A stretch of 64,000 nucleotides of DNA from positions 1 through 64,000 of the forward strand of contig FLQS01000034.1 in the NCBI GenBank assembly GCA_900078375.1, given 5' to 3'. Each line of letters opens with the position of its first letter. The first letter of the stretch is position 1. Of this stretch, positions 1-8,603 are shown piece after piece. Source of the stretch: an uncultured Mycobacterium sp. (GTDB lineage Bacteria; Actinomycetota; Actinomycetes; Mycobacteriales; Mycobacteriaceae). The position numbers and the translations under genes are program-made. The notes under the pieces are model-generated. The model did not search any database and was not told where the DNA came from. It worked only from the letters and a program-made list of their open reading frames with translations.

Positions 1-264
1 CGTGCCGTGCATGGTGAACAGCTGGTTGTACTGCTCGTTGGACAGGAACTGCAGACCGGGCACGGCCAGCTCGGCGCGGATGAACAACGCCATCAAGCCA
101 CCGAGGAAGAAGAAGATGAAGCAGGCGACGCAGTACATGATGCCGATCAACTTGTGATCGGTCGTGGTCACCAGCTTGTAGATCAGATTGCCCTTGGGAC
201 CCATCCGTGCAGGCATGGGCCGAGTGGCCTCGAGTTCTTCCCGCGAAGGCACTACGGCAGTCAA
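1..264 (-). CDS. ctaD: Cytochrome c oxidase subunit I (aa3 type), N-terminal 88 codons
   Basis: N-terminal part of the heme-copper subunit of the aa3 oxidase, an inner-membrane proton pump that reduces O2 at the end of the respiratory chain. The visible 88 residues contain the conserved stretch YKLVTTTDHKLIGIMY before the first membrane helix (about residues 35-57) and then NEQYNQLFTMHGT, as in mycobacterial CtaD. The gene runs off the left edge, so heme and copper ligands are not visible. I chose the TTG start at 264-262 because a GGAGG sits 4 nt upstream (on the minus strand) and the resulting N-terminus matches the family. It is divergent from fecB, the arrangement I remember from M. tuberculosis (Rv3043c/Rv3044). 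The identification is very secure. Confidence 0.95.
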   Translation of the reverse strand, partial: MTAVVPSREELEATRPMPARMGPKGNLIYKLVTTTDHKLIGIMYCVACFIFFFLGGLMALFIRAELAVPGLQFLSNEQYNQLFTMHGT

Positions 265-414
265 CGGTCCTCCAAAATCAGTTAGCGCACCCGAGAACGT
301 GTAGTTGATCCTAGCCGCCCGGCGCCGTCGATGGGCTGTGGGTCCTACATTCTGTCGTATTCGATTCCGCGACGCCCTGCCCCGCAGCTCAGCGGCCCTC
401 TCGCGGTCGGATGT

Positions 415-420
415 TACCGT
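415..420 (+). promoter_or_regulatory. Putative -10 box of leaderless fecB
   Basis: TACCGT matches the mycobacterial -10 pattern TANNNT and ends 7 nt before the GTG at 428, so transcription would begin at or next to the start codon. The same hexamer at the same kind of distance precedes the thioesterase gene at 25114. There is no good Shine-Dalgarno sequence, which fits a leaderless mRNA. Confidence 0.5.
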
Positions 421-427
421 CGGCGTC

Positions 428-1525
428 GTGCTGATCGGCGGTAAGCGTTCGGGTGTCGTGATGGCGGCCGGAGCGGTGCTCACAGCGGTCGCCGTGACAG
501 CCGCCAGCGGATGCTCAGGTTCGGCCAAGAACCCGGCGCCAGCGGCGGGCAGCAACCTCGTCACGAGCACCACGAAGATCGCCGGTGCCGGCGTGCTGGG
601 CAATCAACGCCGGCCCGACGAATCGTGTGCGCCCGACCCCGCCCGGCTCGACCCGGCCCCGCCAGGCCCGATTCGGCACGCCGCCGGGGAAACCACGGTG
701 GTGGCCGACCCGCAGCGGATCGTGGTGCTGGCCGGCGACGAGCTCGACGCGTTGTGCGCGCTGGGTCTGCAGTCGCGGATCGTTGCGGCCGCCCTGCCCG
801 ACGGATCAGCCGGCCAGCCGTCGTATCTGGGCACCGTCATCCACAACGTGCCCGGGGCCGGGACCCGCAGCGCACCCGACCTGGCCGCGATCGCAGCCGC
901 CAAACCGGACCTCATCCTCGGCTCGCAGGCGCTGACGCCGCAGTCCTATCCGGCGCTGGCGGCCATTGCCCCGACGGTGTTCACCGACGCCCCCGGCGCC
1001 AAGTGGCAGGACAACCTGCGCACGACGGGTGCGGCGACCGGCCGGGCCGACGCCGCAGGCGATCTGGTCGGTGATTTCACCGAGCTGGCCAAGCAGAAGG
1101 GCATCGCGAACGACGCCCCGCACTTCCAGGCCTCCATCGTCCAGTTCACCGACACCACGATGCGGGTGTACGGCGCCGAGAATTTCCCCGCCTCGGTGCT
1201 CGCTGATGTCGGCGTGGATCGCCCTGCCGCACAACGATTTACCGACAAGCCCTACGTCGAGATCGGGATCTCCGACGCCGATCTGGACCGCTCACCGGAC
1301 CTCTCCCCCGCCGACGGCGACATCCTGTACCTGTCGTTCGCGTCGCAGGCGGCCAAGGACCGCGCCCCGGCTGTCCTGGACAGCCCCGCGTGGCGCAAGC
1401 TGTCGGCCAACCGCGACAACCGGGTCTTCGTCGTCAACAACGAGGTGTGGCAGACCGGCCAGGGCATCGTCGCCGCGCGCGGCATTCTCGACGACCTCCG
1501 CTGGCTCAACGCCCCGATCAACTGA
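428..1525 (+). CDS. fecB: FecB-type siderophore/heme-binding lipoprotein of an iron ABC importer
   Basis: Periplasmic iron-siderophore binding lipoprotein of the class III solute-binding (FecB/FepB) family, 365 residues (about 359 in M. tuberculosis). After the lipobox-like ASGC come the binding-protein core (QRIVVLAGDELDALCALGL, then PDLAAIAAAKPDLILG) and a C-terminal lobe ending DDLRWLNAPIN. The mycobacterial protein has been linked to carboxymycobactin and heme uptake. The frame is open upstream to 305, but starting at GTG 428 gives a compact signal peptide with a KR n-region and the -10 box at 415-420 fits a leaderless transcript; ATG 461 is the alternative. Divergent from ctaD. No permease or ATPase genes are nearby, so it must pair with an importer encoded elsewhere. 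Confidence 0.9.
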   Translation: MLIGGKRSGVVMAAGAVLTAVAVTAASGCSGSAKNPAPAAGSNLVTSTTKIAGAGVLGNQRRPDESCAPDPARLDPAPPGPIRHAAGETTVVADPQRIVVLAGDELDALCALGLQSRIVAAALPDGSAGQPSYLGTVIHNVPGAGTRSAPDLAAIAAAKPDLILGSQALTPQSYPALAAIAPTVFTDAPGAKWQDNLRTTGAATGRADAAGDLVGDFTELAKQKGIANDAPHFQASIVQFTDTTMRVYGAENFPASVLADVGVDRPAAQRFTDKPYVEIGISDADLDRSPDLSPADGDILYLSFASQAAKDRAPAVLDSPAWRKLSANRDNRVFVVNNEVWQTGQGIVAARGILDDLRWLNAPIN

Positions 1526-1534
1526 CGCGGCAGG

Positions 1535-1540
1535 TAATCT
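1535..1540 (+). promoter_or_regulatory. Putative -10 box of leaderless YciI gene
   Basis: TAATCT (TANNNT) ends 7 nt before the GTG at 1548, within the 22-nt gap after fecB. No Shine-Dalgarno sequence is seen, so a leaderless transcript is likely. Confidence 0.4.
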
Positions 1541-1547
1541 TCGCCAC

Positions 1548-1823
1548 GTGTTCCATGTGCTGACGATCACCTACGAGAAGCCGCTCGATGTCGTCGACCA
1601 GACCCGGCCCGCCCATCTGGCCTTCCTGAACGACGAGGTCGCCGCGGGACGCCTACTACTGGCCGGCCGTCTGGATTCCGGTGCCGGTGGCGTCCTGATC
1701 ACCGCGGATATCAGCGTCGAGGACGCGCAGAGCATCATCGACCGCGACCCGTACACGCTGGCCGGAGTGGTCAGCTATCAGCGCTCGTCCTTCAACGGCG
1801 GAATTCGCGCAGCCGGGTTATAA
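1548..1823 (+). CDS. YciI-like (YCII domain) small protein
   Basis: A 91-residue single-domain protein of the YciI/YCII ferredoxin-like family. Visible features are the first strand FHVLTITYEKPLDVVDQTRP, the H-LAFLNDEVAAGRLLLAGRL segment with the conserved His of the family, and DRDPYTLAGVVSYQ near the end. Cytoplasmic; the family is thought to have small-molecule or redox roles, but a precise reaction is not known. Starting at GTG 1548 gives the usual family N-terminus (a second GTG follows at 1557). It lies 22 nt after fecB in the same direction but has its own likely promoter. A fecB-linked role would be speculation. Confidence 0.8.
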   Translation: MFHVLTITYEKPLDVVDQTRPAHLAFLNDEVAAGRLLLAGRLDSGAGGVLITADISVEDAQSIIDRDPYTLAGVVSYQRSSFNGGIRAAGL

Positions 1824-1951
1824 ATTTCACAAGCGGGATTAGGCACCCGCCGCACTGGGTTGTTTCTTTTGGTCGCAGCGTCGCGACACCACATATGACC
1901 AAAACGCTGAATCGATCAGTGCTGCCTAAAACGCGAACTCAAGGACTACGA

Positions 1952-3004
1952 ATGAGCACAGCCACCGCTTATGCCGCCACATCCGCGACGGATCCGCTGG
2001 CCAAGACCACCATCACCCGCCGCGACGTCGGCCCGCATGACGTAAAGCTGGACATCCACTTCGCGGGCATCTGCCACTCGGACATCCACACCGTGCGCGG
2101 TGAGTGGGGTCCAGTCGAGTACCCGATGGTGCCCGGTCACGAAATCGCCGGTGTAGTAACCGAAGTCGGTCCCGACGTCACGAAATACCAAGTGGGCGAC
2201 CGGGTCGGCGTTGGCTGCTTCGTCGACTCCTGCCGCGAATGCCCAAGCTGCAAGGCCGGTGTCGAGCAGTACTGCACGAACCCCGGCATGGTGGGCACCT
2301 ACAACGGTGTCGGCCGCGACGGCGAGCCGACACAGGGCGGCTACAGCGGTTCGATCGTCGTCGACGAGAACTACGTGCTGCGGATCCCCGACAGCATCGC
2401 GCTCGATGCCGCGGCGCCACTGTTGTGCGCCGGCATCACCTTGTACTCGCCATTGCGGCACTGGAATGCCGGTCCGGACAAGAAGATTGCGGTCATCGGC
2501 CTCGGCGGCCTTGGCCACGTCGGAGTGAAGCTCGCCAAGGCGATGGGCGCGCACGTGACCGTGCTGAGCCAGTCCCTGAAGAAGATGGAAGATGGCCTGC
2601 GCCTCGGCGCCGACGAGTACTACGCCACCAGTGACCCGGACACGTTCAAGAAGCTGGCAGGCACATTCGACCTGATACTCAACACCGTGTCGGCCAATCT
2701 CGATCTGAACGCCTACCTCGGCACACTGGCTCTGGACGGCACACTCGTCGAGCTCGGCATGCCCGAGCATCCGATGAGCGTGCCCGCGGCCGGCCTGATC
2801 ATGGGTCGGCGCAGCATCTCAGGCTCGTTGATCGGCGGCATCGCCGAGACTCAGGAGATGCTCGATTTCTGCGCCGAGCACGGCGTGACGCCCGAAATCG
2901 AGGTCATCGCACCCGAGTACATCAACGAGGCCTACGAGCGGGTGCTGGCCAGCGATGTGCGGTATCGCTTCGTCATCGACACCGAATCGCTGCGCGGCGA
3001 GTAA
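1952..3004 (+). CDS. adhC: Zinc-dependent alcohol dehydrogenase (cinnamyl/NADP-type, AdhC)
   Basis: A 350-residue medium-chain zinc alcohol dehydrogenase oxidising or reducing aldehyde/alcohol pairs with NADP(H). The catalytic zinc site is visible as GICHSDIHT (Cys41) and the downstream VPGHEIAG; the structural-zinc loop has the four cysteines of SCRECPSCKAGVEQYC; the cofactor-binding Rossmann turn is GLGGLGHVGVKLA. The YahK/cinnamyl-alcohol-dehydrogenase subfamily fits best. The ATG at 1952 follows AAGGA by 6 nt; a longer in-frame reading to 1895 looks untranslated. Same place and near-identical sequence to what I remember of M. tuberculosis adhC (Rv3045). Its stop TAA abuts the stop of the convergent DUF3349 gene, forming TAATTA with no bases between. 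Confidence 0.95.
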   Translation: MSTATAYAATSATDPLAKTTITRRDVGPHDVKLDIHFAGICHSDIHTVRGEWGPVEYPMVPGHEIAGVVTEVGPDVTKYQVGDRVGVGCFVDSCRECPSCKAGVEQYCTNPGMVGTYNGVGRDGEPTQGGYSGSIVVDENYVLRIPDSIALDAAAPLLCAGITLYSPLRHWNAGPDKKIAVIGLGGLGHVGVKLAKAMGAHVTVLSQSLKKMEDGLRLGADEYYATSDPDTFKKLAGTFDLILNTVSANLDLNAYLGTLALDGTLVELGMPEHPMSVPAAGLIMGRRSISGSLIGGIAETQEMLDFCAEHGVTPEIEVIAPEYINEAYERVLASDVRYRFVIDTESLRGE

Positions 3005-3337
3005 TTACTCGCTGACCGTGTCCTCGGTCACGCCGGCCAGCGGCCAACCGGCCGCGGCTAGCGTGGCCGCGACGCGCTTGATGTTCTCCGGCCCCGCATC
3101 GTGGTGGCTGACGTCCTTGATGAAGTCGGCGATCTCGTCCTCATTGATCTCGCCGTCGGCCAGCGCCGGTGAATCCTTGGCGGTGATGTGGGCGACCACC
3201 TCTTTGACCTGGTCCTCGGTCAGCGGCGTCGAGCGCAGCAGCGCCAGCAGCGGGACCCGGTCAGGGCCGGGAACACCGTTCGGGTAGCCGGCCCGGAGCC
3301 AGGTGAGAATCGACTGGAGAAGCGACGTAGTGGTCAC
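3005..3337 (-). CDS. DUF3349 family protein
   Basis: Small acidic helical protein, 110 residues from the chosen GTG at 3337 (a GTG at 3364 would add nine residues). It has the DUF3349 pattern: LLQSILTWLRAGYPNGVP, DRVPLLALL, a middle LTEDQVKEVVAHI helix and a final helix with AATLAAAGWPLAGV. Mycobacteria carry several paralogues; the one next to adhC is Rv3046c in M. tuberculosis. Function is unknown; the fold is a small helical bundle resembling protein-protein interaction modules. Convergent with adhC, stop codon to stop codon. No transmembrane segment or metal motif is visible. Confidence 0.8.
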   Translation of the reverse strand: MTTTSLLQSILTWLRAGYPNGVPGPDRVPLLALLRSTPLTEDQVKEVVAHITAKDSPALADGEINEDEIADFIKDVSHHDAGPENIKRVAATLAAAGWPLAGVTEDTVSE

Positions 3338-3411
3338 GTGGCTCAGTCTCTCGGTTGCGTCCACGCTGCGCCACCACCGGTGGCACAGTTCGCCGCCGAT
3401 TCACGCCGCGT

Positions 3412-4284
3412 TCACCGATCGTCGGGGCACCTGGCCAGAAATTCGACGACGGCCTCGGCGAAGACGTCATTGCGGTCACCGGCGACCATGTGCCCGGCGC
3501 CGGCGACGTCGACGAACTCGATCTGCGGGAACCGGTTGAGGAACACCTCCGCGCGGTCCTGGGTGACCAGGTCGCTCATCTGACCTCGGACCAGCAGCAT
3601 CGGGACGCCCGCCGCCAGGATCGCTTCGACGGCGGCGTTGATCCGGTCGACCTCGGTGACTTCGATGGGCGGGCTGGCCGCGGTGCCGTCGATGAACTTG
3701 GGATCCCAATGCCAGTACCACCGGCCCTCGCGCTGACGCAGGTTCGCGCGCAGGCCGTCGAGGTCGGCGGGCCGGCTCCGGTTCGGGTTGTACTCCTGAA
3801 TCATGTCGGCCACCTCGTCGAGCGAATCGAAGCCCGACTCCATCCGGTCATACATGAAGCGGTGAATCCGCGAGGCTCCCGACGGGTCCATGTCGGGGAC
3901 GATGTCGACCAGGACCAGTGCACGCAACGCATCCGGGGCCAGCTCACCGGCGAGCAACATGGCGGTGAAGCCGCCCAGGGAGGCACCGACGATGACCGGC
4001 CGCGGTGGCAGCTCACGCAGCAGTTCCAACACGTCCGCGGCGAAGCTGACGACCCGGTAGTCGCCGTCTTCTGACCAGTCGGACTCGCCGTGCCCGCGCA
4101 GGTCGACCGTGATCGCCTGCCAGCCCCGGGCGGCCACCGCTGAGGCAGCCCGCCCCCAGGAGCGGCGGGTTTGTCCGCCGCCATGCAGAAACACGGCGGC
4201 GGGCGCGGCCGGATCGCCGAGCCGATCCGCGGCGATGCGGATGCCGTCGACGCCGAGCGCACTGAACGGTTCGGGTGTCGTCAC
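3412..4284 (-). CDS. Alpha/beta-hydrolase fold enzyme
   Basis: A 290-residue cytoplasmic alpha/beta hydrolase with an oxyanion loop FLHGGGQTRRSWG, nucleophile elbow GASLGG (Ser), a cap region rich in aromatic and charged residues (EGRWYWHWDPKF), and a final GAGHMVAGDRND with the catalytic His. The acid is probably the Asp in RGQMSDLV. Such proteins hydrolyse esters, lactones or peroxy-acid substrates; the exact substrate cannot be read from the sequence. The start is GTG at 4284. It is isolated: convergent with nothing close and divergent from the YrbE-like gene with a 127-nt gap. Confidence 0.85.
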   Translation of the reverse strand: MTTPEPFSALGVDGIRIAADRLGDPAAPAAVFLHGGGQTRRSWGRAASAVAARGWQAITVDLRGHGESDWSEDGDYRVVSFAADVLELLRELPPRPVIVGASLGGFTAMLLAGELAPDALRALVLVDIVPDMDPSGASRIHRFMYDRMESGFDSLDEVADMIQEYNPNRSRPADLDGLRANLRQREGRWYWHWDPKFIDGTAASPPIEVTEVDRINAAVEAILAAGVPMLLVRGQMSDLVTQDRAEVFLNRFPQIEFVDVAGAGHMVAGDRNDVFAEAVVEFLARCPDDR

Positions 4285-4411
4285 GCAATCAGCATCCGCG
4301 ATGCAACCGCCAGCTCAAAGCACCGGTCCCACCCGAATAAAGCACTTGGGCGCCGGGAGGTGCGACGAACGGCCCTACAGCCCCGCCCGGCAGGGGCGGA
4401 GCTTGACACAG

Positions 4412-5263
4412 GTGAGGTGGAAACAGAGGGCGGTGTTCCCCCGGCTGACTCGGGCAGCGGAACGGCCGTGGTACGTGCTCGGCCGGATTGGGGATCAGGC
4501 CCTGTTCTACGCCAAGGCGATGGCGGGCATTCCGACCGCGCTGCGTTGCTACCGCAGCGAGATCGTTCGGCTGGTCGCCGAGATCAGTATGGGTGCAGGC
4601 GTCTTGGCGATGATCGGCGGAACGCTCGTGGTCGTCGGATTCCTGACCGTCGCCACCGGCGGCACGTTGGCGGTCCAGGGCTACAGTTCGCTCGGCAACA
4701 TCGGCATCGAAGCGCTCACCGGATTTCTGGCGGCGTTCATCAACGTGCGCATCTCGGCGCCGGTCGTCGCCGGGATCGGTTTAGCGGCCACCTTCGGCGC
4801 GGGCGTGACCGCTCAGCTGGGGGCGATGCGGGTCAACCAGGAAATCGATGCGCTGGAAGCCATGGCGATCCCGCCGCTGGTCTTCCTGGTCAGCACCAGG
4901 ATCGTCGCCGGGATGATGTCGATCGCACCGTTGTACGCGGTCGCGGTCATACTGTCGTTCCTCGCCAGCCGGTTCACCACCGTGGCCCTCCTCGGCCAGT
5001 CGGCCGGCCTGTACGACCACTACTTCTCGACGTTTCTGAGCCCCATGGATCTGTTGTGGTCGTTCGCCCAGGCCCTCCTCATGGCGTTGGCAATCCTGTT
5101 GATCCATACCTACTTTGGGTTCTTCGCGTCCGGTGGACCCTCGGGAGTCGGAGTCGCGACGGGCGACGCCGTGCGGACGTCGCTCGTCGTCGTGGTGTCG
5201 GTGACGCTGCTCATCTCGCTGGCGATCTACGGCAGCCAGGGGCGATTCAACCTTGCGGGCTAG
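4412..5263 (+). CDS. Orphan MlaE/YrbEB-family ABC permease
   Basis: A 283-residue integral membrane permease of the MlaE (YrbE) family, which in mycobacteria works with Mce proteins and the MceG ATPase to import lipids such as sterols. The family core is clear: RLVAEISMGAGVLAMIGGT, QGYSSLGNIGIEALTGF, GAGVTAQLGAMRVNQEIDALEAMAI, the GQSAGLYDHYF loop, and a final SGGPSGVGVATGDAVRTSLVVVVSVT helix; about five hydrophobic segments. It is closest to the B-type member of yrbEAB pairs. Normally an A-type partner precedes it and six mce genes follow; neither is here. The start is taken as GTG 4412 (GGAG upstream); GTG 4433 is possible. It may form homodimers or pair with a subunit encoded elsewhere. 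Confidence 0.88.
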   Translation: MRWKQRAVFPRLTRAAERPWYVLGRIGDQALFYAKAMAGIPTALRCYRSEIVRLVAEISMGAGVLAMIGGTLVVVGFLTVATGGTLAVQGYSSLGNIGIEALTGFLAAFINVRISAPVVAGIGLAATFGAGVTAQLGAMRVNQEIDALEAMAIPPLVFLVSTRIVAGMMSIAPLYAVAVILSFLASRFTTVALLGQSAGLYDHYFSTFLSPMDLLWSFAQALLMALAILLIHTYFGFFASGGPSGVGVATGDAVRTSLVVVVSVTLLISLAIYGSQGRFNLAG

Positions 5264-5311
5264 GACGCTGCGGCATTGGGCTTTCGTCACCGCCATCTAC
5301 CTCGCGAGCGA

Positions 5312-5317
5312 TAGCAT
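5312..5317 (+). promoter_or_regulatory. Putative -10 box of leaderless flavoprotein-TPR gene
   Basis: TAGCAT (TANNNT) ends 6 nt before GTG 5324. It supports GTG 5324 as start, rather than the adjacent ATG 5327, on a leaderless message. Confidence 0.45.
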
Positions 5318-5323
5318 CACCCC

Positions 5324-7957
5324 GTGATGCGCGTCGCCATCGTGGGCGGTGGGGCTGCGGGTGTGCTGGCAGCCATCTATCTCCGTCGGACCAAGCCGGA
5401 AGCACAGATCACGCTGATCGACGCGTCCGGCCGTCCCGGTGCCGGTGCCGCGTACGGGACCACCGACCCGGCCCACCTGCTGAACGTCCCCGCGCCGCGG
5501 ATGTCCGCGTGGCCTGACGACCCCGATCACTTCTGCCGGTGGCTCGACGAACGAGCTGTCACAACGTTCGAGGGCTTCGCACCACGGCTTGCGTACGGCC
5601 GGTATCTGCGGGAACAACTCGCGGCCGCCGACGTGCGGATCGAGACCGCCGAGGTCGTCGGATTGGTGCCGGGCGCGTCGACGCAGCTGAAGCTGAACGA
5701 CGGCAGGACGTTGTCGGGTGACGTCGTCGTGCTCGCGTCGGGACGCCCCGATGGGGGCATGCCCGACTCGTTGGAGCGCGCGTTCGCTCCGGTGCTGGCC
5801 GCAGACACCGACGGCAAGGTTGTGGTCGATCCATGGGCGCTAGGGGCTCTCGCCACTCTCGGCGCACGCCGGCCCGCAACCGTCCTGGTGATCGGCTCGG
5901 GACTCACCGGCGTCGACGTAGCGCTGCATCTCATCGCGCGCGGCGCCACGGTCACGCTGCTGTCACGCAATGGCGCACTCCCCCAACGATTCCGCAACAC
6001 CGGCGCACCGGCAGCGCTGCCGCACCTCAACACGCTCGGCACTGAAGTCTCGCTGGAACAGTTACGTGCCGCGCTCGGAGCGGATCTCGAGCACGCTCGC
6101 GAGGCCGGGTTGGACTGGCGACAGGTGATCGACGCGATACGGCCGCACACATCGCGACTGTGGCGATCGCTGGGATGGGAAGACCAACGCCGATTCCTGC
6201 GCGAAGACCTGCGGCAGTGGGAGATTCTGCGTCACCGCATGCCGCCCACGATCGCCGACGCGATCGATGCGGCCATCGACGGCGGCCAACTGACCGTCGC
6301 GGCAGGCGAAGTCGCCGATGTGTCGCTGCGCGGCGATGGCGTCGAACTGGTTGTCACCACTAGCGACCAGTCAGTTCGCCGGCGGGGCGACGCGGTGGTC
6401 GTCGCCACTGGTACCGCGTGGGATCGGCGCTCCCTGCAACGCTCCCCGCTGTGGGCGAACCTGCTGGCCTCGGGAGTCGCTTCTGTGCATCCGTGCGGCA
6501 TCGGTGTGCGTCTCGACGACGACGGCCGCCTCATCGACGAATCCGGCGCAACAGTCCCCGGCATCGTCTGCCTCGGCTCGATTCGCCAGGGCGAGGAGTG
6601 GGAGACCACAGCCATTCCCGAAATCCGGACGCAGGCCGCGGCCGTCGCCAAGCTGATCGCCGATGACATCCGCGATCACCCGGTACGGCGGCCCAATCCT
6701 GTTCCGTCTGTGCGGGAGTCGACGGGTGCGAGCGCCTCGTACGCCGAGGGCGTGCGTCGCCTGCTCTCCGTTCAGGACGGCGCGTCCATCGCGTTCGCCG
6801 CCGCCGTCGCCGAGGATCCCGGACATGCTCGTGCCCATGTCGCGCTGGCGATGATCGCGATGGAGCGGCCCGACCGTGCCGGTGGCCCCGATGCGGTCGA
6901 CGGCCATATCGCGAGAGCACGAGCCGCGCTTGTCCACGGCAGCGACGAAGACCGCAGTCACGTCGAAGCCATCGCGACGTGGTGCGAGAAGGGAAATGCG
7001 GCGGGCACTGAGGCGCTCATCGACCACCTCGACCGGGTCCCAGACGATGCCGTCGCGTTGCTGGTGCTCGCGCCGTCCATTGCGTTCGCGGGAGCCGGCG
7101 AGGCGTTACCCGACGCCTGGCAGTACGTCGAGCGATTCACCAGCGTGCACGGGGAAGCACCGTGGTATCTCGGACTTCGCGCCTACGGCCGAACTGAACA
7201 GGGCCTCTGGTACGACGCCGCCGACCTGGCCGATGCGGCACTCGAACTGGATCCGAGCAATGGCAATGCGGCGCATGCTCTTTCGCATGTGCACTACGAA
7301 ACCGACGCGCACGGCGCGGGGTTGAAGTGGTTGACAGACTGGATCCCCGGCGACGGCAGCACCCAGCGCTACCTCCCCCACTTTCAGTGGCACGCCGCGC
7401 TGCACGAGCTGGCGATGGGCGATGCGGCCGCCGCGGCCCGTCGGTACGCTTCGTTTCTCGCCCCGCCGCACAGCCGGGACGTGCGCTGTCTGGTTGATGC
7501 CGGTTCGCTTGCATGGCGGGCCCGGCTGCATCCGGACTGGGTCACCCCACCTGATCCGATGCCGCTGCTCACCGAGGCCGGTTCGCTGGCGTATGCGCCG
7601 CAGACGCCGTTCATCGCGTTCCATGCGCTGCTGGTGCTGGCAGCCGCCAATGACCCGGCCGCCATCAGGGCGATCAACGTTCCCGGCGCTACTGAGGAGC
7701 AGGCCAGCACGTTGCGCTTCATCGGCGACGGCCTGATCGCGCTGACCGAAGGCGAGCCGCGCGCCGCGCTCGACTACCTCCTCGAATCACTGCCCGGGCT
7801 TCCGTCGATCGGCGGCAGCCGGGTACAGCAGGAAGTGATCCTCGAAACCGCCTTGGCTGCCATGCTTCAACTCGGCGCACCGGGCCAAGCCGGGCGTCTG
7901 TTGTCGCGGCACCGCGCCGCCCCCGCGCCGCAAGTGACCCGCGGCGCCGTGAACTGA
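5324..7957 (+). CDS. FAD/NAD(P)-binding oxidoreductase fused to a TTC38-like TPR domain
   Basis: An 877-residue two-part protein. Residues 1 to about 455 form an FAD/NAD(P)-binding oxidoreductase (PF13454-like): first Rossmann motif VAIVGGGAAGVLAA, then AGAAYGTTDPAHLLNVPAPRMSAWPDDPDHF, a second nucleotide-binding motif VLVIGSGLTGVDVALHL near residues 187-203, and VVVATGTAWDRR. Residues about 470-877 are alpha-helical and resemble tetratricopeptide repeat protein 38: an AHVALAMIAMERPDR segment, ALELDPSNGNAAHALSHVHYE, then HFQWHAALHELAMGDAAAAARRY. In other organisms these two parts are, as far as I know, separate proteins. No membrane segment is seen. The TPR part may hold a substrate or protein partner; the reaction is unknown. 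The frame is uninterrupted, so the fusion is not an obvious sequencing artefact. Confidence 0.8.
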   Translation: MMRVAIVGGGAAGVLAAIYLRRTKPEAQITLIDASGRPGAGAAYGTTDPAHLLNVPAPRMSAWPDDPDHFCRWLDERAVTTFEGFAPRLAYGRYLREQLAAADVRIETAEVVGLVPGASTQLKLNDGRTLSGDVVVLASGRPDGGMPDSLERAFAPVLAADTDGKVVVDPWALGALATLGARRPATVLVIGSGLTGVDVALHLIARGATVTLLSRNGALPQRFRNTGAPAALPHLNTLGTEVSLEQLRAALGADLEHAREAGLDWRQVIDAIRPHTSRLWRSLGWEDQRRFLREDLRQWEILRHRMPPTIADAIDAAIDGGQLTVAAGEVADVSLRGDGVELVVTTSDQSVRRRGDAVVVATGTAWDRRSLQRSPLWANLLASGVASVHPCGIGVRLDDDGRLIDESGATVPGIVCLGSIRQGEEWETTAIPEIRTQAAAVAKLIADDIRDHPVRRPNPVPSVRESTGASASYAEGVRRLLSVQDGASIAFAAAVAEDPGHARAHVALAMIAMERPDRAGGPDAVDGHIARARAALVHGSDEDRSHVEAIATWCEKGNAAGTEALIDHLDRVPDDAVALLVLAPSIAFAGAGEALPDAWQYVERFTSVHGEAPWYLGLRAYGRTEQGLWYDAADLADAALELDPSNGNAAHALSHVHYETDAHGAGLKWLTDWIPGDGSTQRYLPHFQWHAALHELAMGDAAAAARRYASFLAPPHSRDVRCLVDAGSLAWRARLHPDWVTPPDPMPLLTEAGSLAYAPQTPFIAFHALLVLAAANDPAAIRAINVPGATEEQASTLRFIGDGLIALTEGEPRAALDYLLESLPGLPSIGGSRVQQEVILETALAAMLQLGAPGQAGRLLSRHRAAPAPQVTRGAVN

Positions 7958-8016
7958 CGCATGAAGTTCGAGTCCTCGCCGTGAAGAACGCGGTGACGAA
8001 ACAGCTACGTGGATAG

Positions 8017-8484
8017 CTACGTGGGCAGATCCACCCGCAGCGCCAAGTGCTCATCAAGTATCCGGCGCAGCGCGGCGTCCATCGGATGCGCGGATGCGAG
8101 GTCGCGACCCAACCGGCTGTCCACCACGACTACTGCGCCCTCACGCACATCGGCGGTGTCGACTTGATCAACGAAGGGATCGAACAACGCCGGCGGCGTG
8201 GCCAGGTAATACAGCGCCCGACGCGACTCGTTCAACCCGGCGGCATATACGAGCCCGTGTTGGGTGATCACGAAGAGTTCCGACGTGATCCTGACATTCG
8301 GCGTCTCGGTATTGGCCCATGTCGTTGCGGCGCATCGGGCTTGCACCAATCTGTCGGAAACGTCGTCACTGAGCGTGAACAACCTTCTGACAAGTGCTCC
8401 ACCTTTTCGCGGATACGCGTCGATGGCGGGCCTGAAGTACCGCTGGAAGATGTCGCCGAAAAAGTCGTACAGTTGCTCACTCAT
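8017..8484 (-). CDS. Conserved hypothetical protein, 155 residues
   Basis: I do not recognise this family. The ATG at 8484 has a GGGAGC Shine-Dalgarno 4 nt upstream, and codon use matches its neighbours, so I consider it real. The protein is soluble, with an amphipathic N-terminus (EQLYDFFGDIFQRYFRPAI), a middle beta-rich segment (RITSELFVITQHGLVYAAGL) and a helical tail (MDAALRRILDEHLAL). No cysteine pair, metal site or membrane helix is evident. It is convergent with the flavoprotein-TPR gene (59-nt gap) and divergent from the small secreted protein gene. A link with either is only positional. Confidence 0.6.
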   Translation of the reverse strand: MSEQLYDFFGDIFQRYFRPAIDAYPRKGGALVRRLFTLSDDVSDRLVQARCAATTWANTETPNVRITSELFVITQHGLVYAAGLNESRRALYYLATPPALFDPFVDQVDTADVREGAVVVVDSRLGRDLASAHPMDAALRRILDEHLALRVDLPT

Positions 8485-8603
8485 CGCAGCTCCCAGGTTC
8501 GAGACCGACACCTCAAGTGTGCGCCCCGGACCATCGGCTGAGCACCACTTCGATCCGCACAGGAATGTTCTCGGAGAAGGGCCGGGAAGGATTGAGGTGC
8601 GTG

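Noticed and set aside
4412..5263. Part of an mce operon
   Set aside because: No yrbEA, mceA-F or Mas genes occur on either side; the gene stands alone.
4171..5517. 448-codon frame overlapping the YrbE-like gene
   Set aside because: Arg-rich out-of-frame reading of the permease; the correct frame gives a full MlaE protein.
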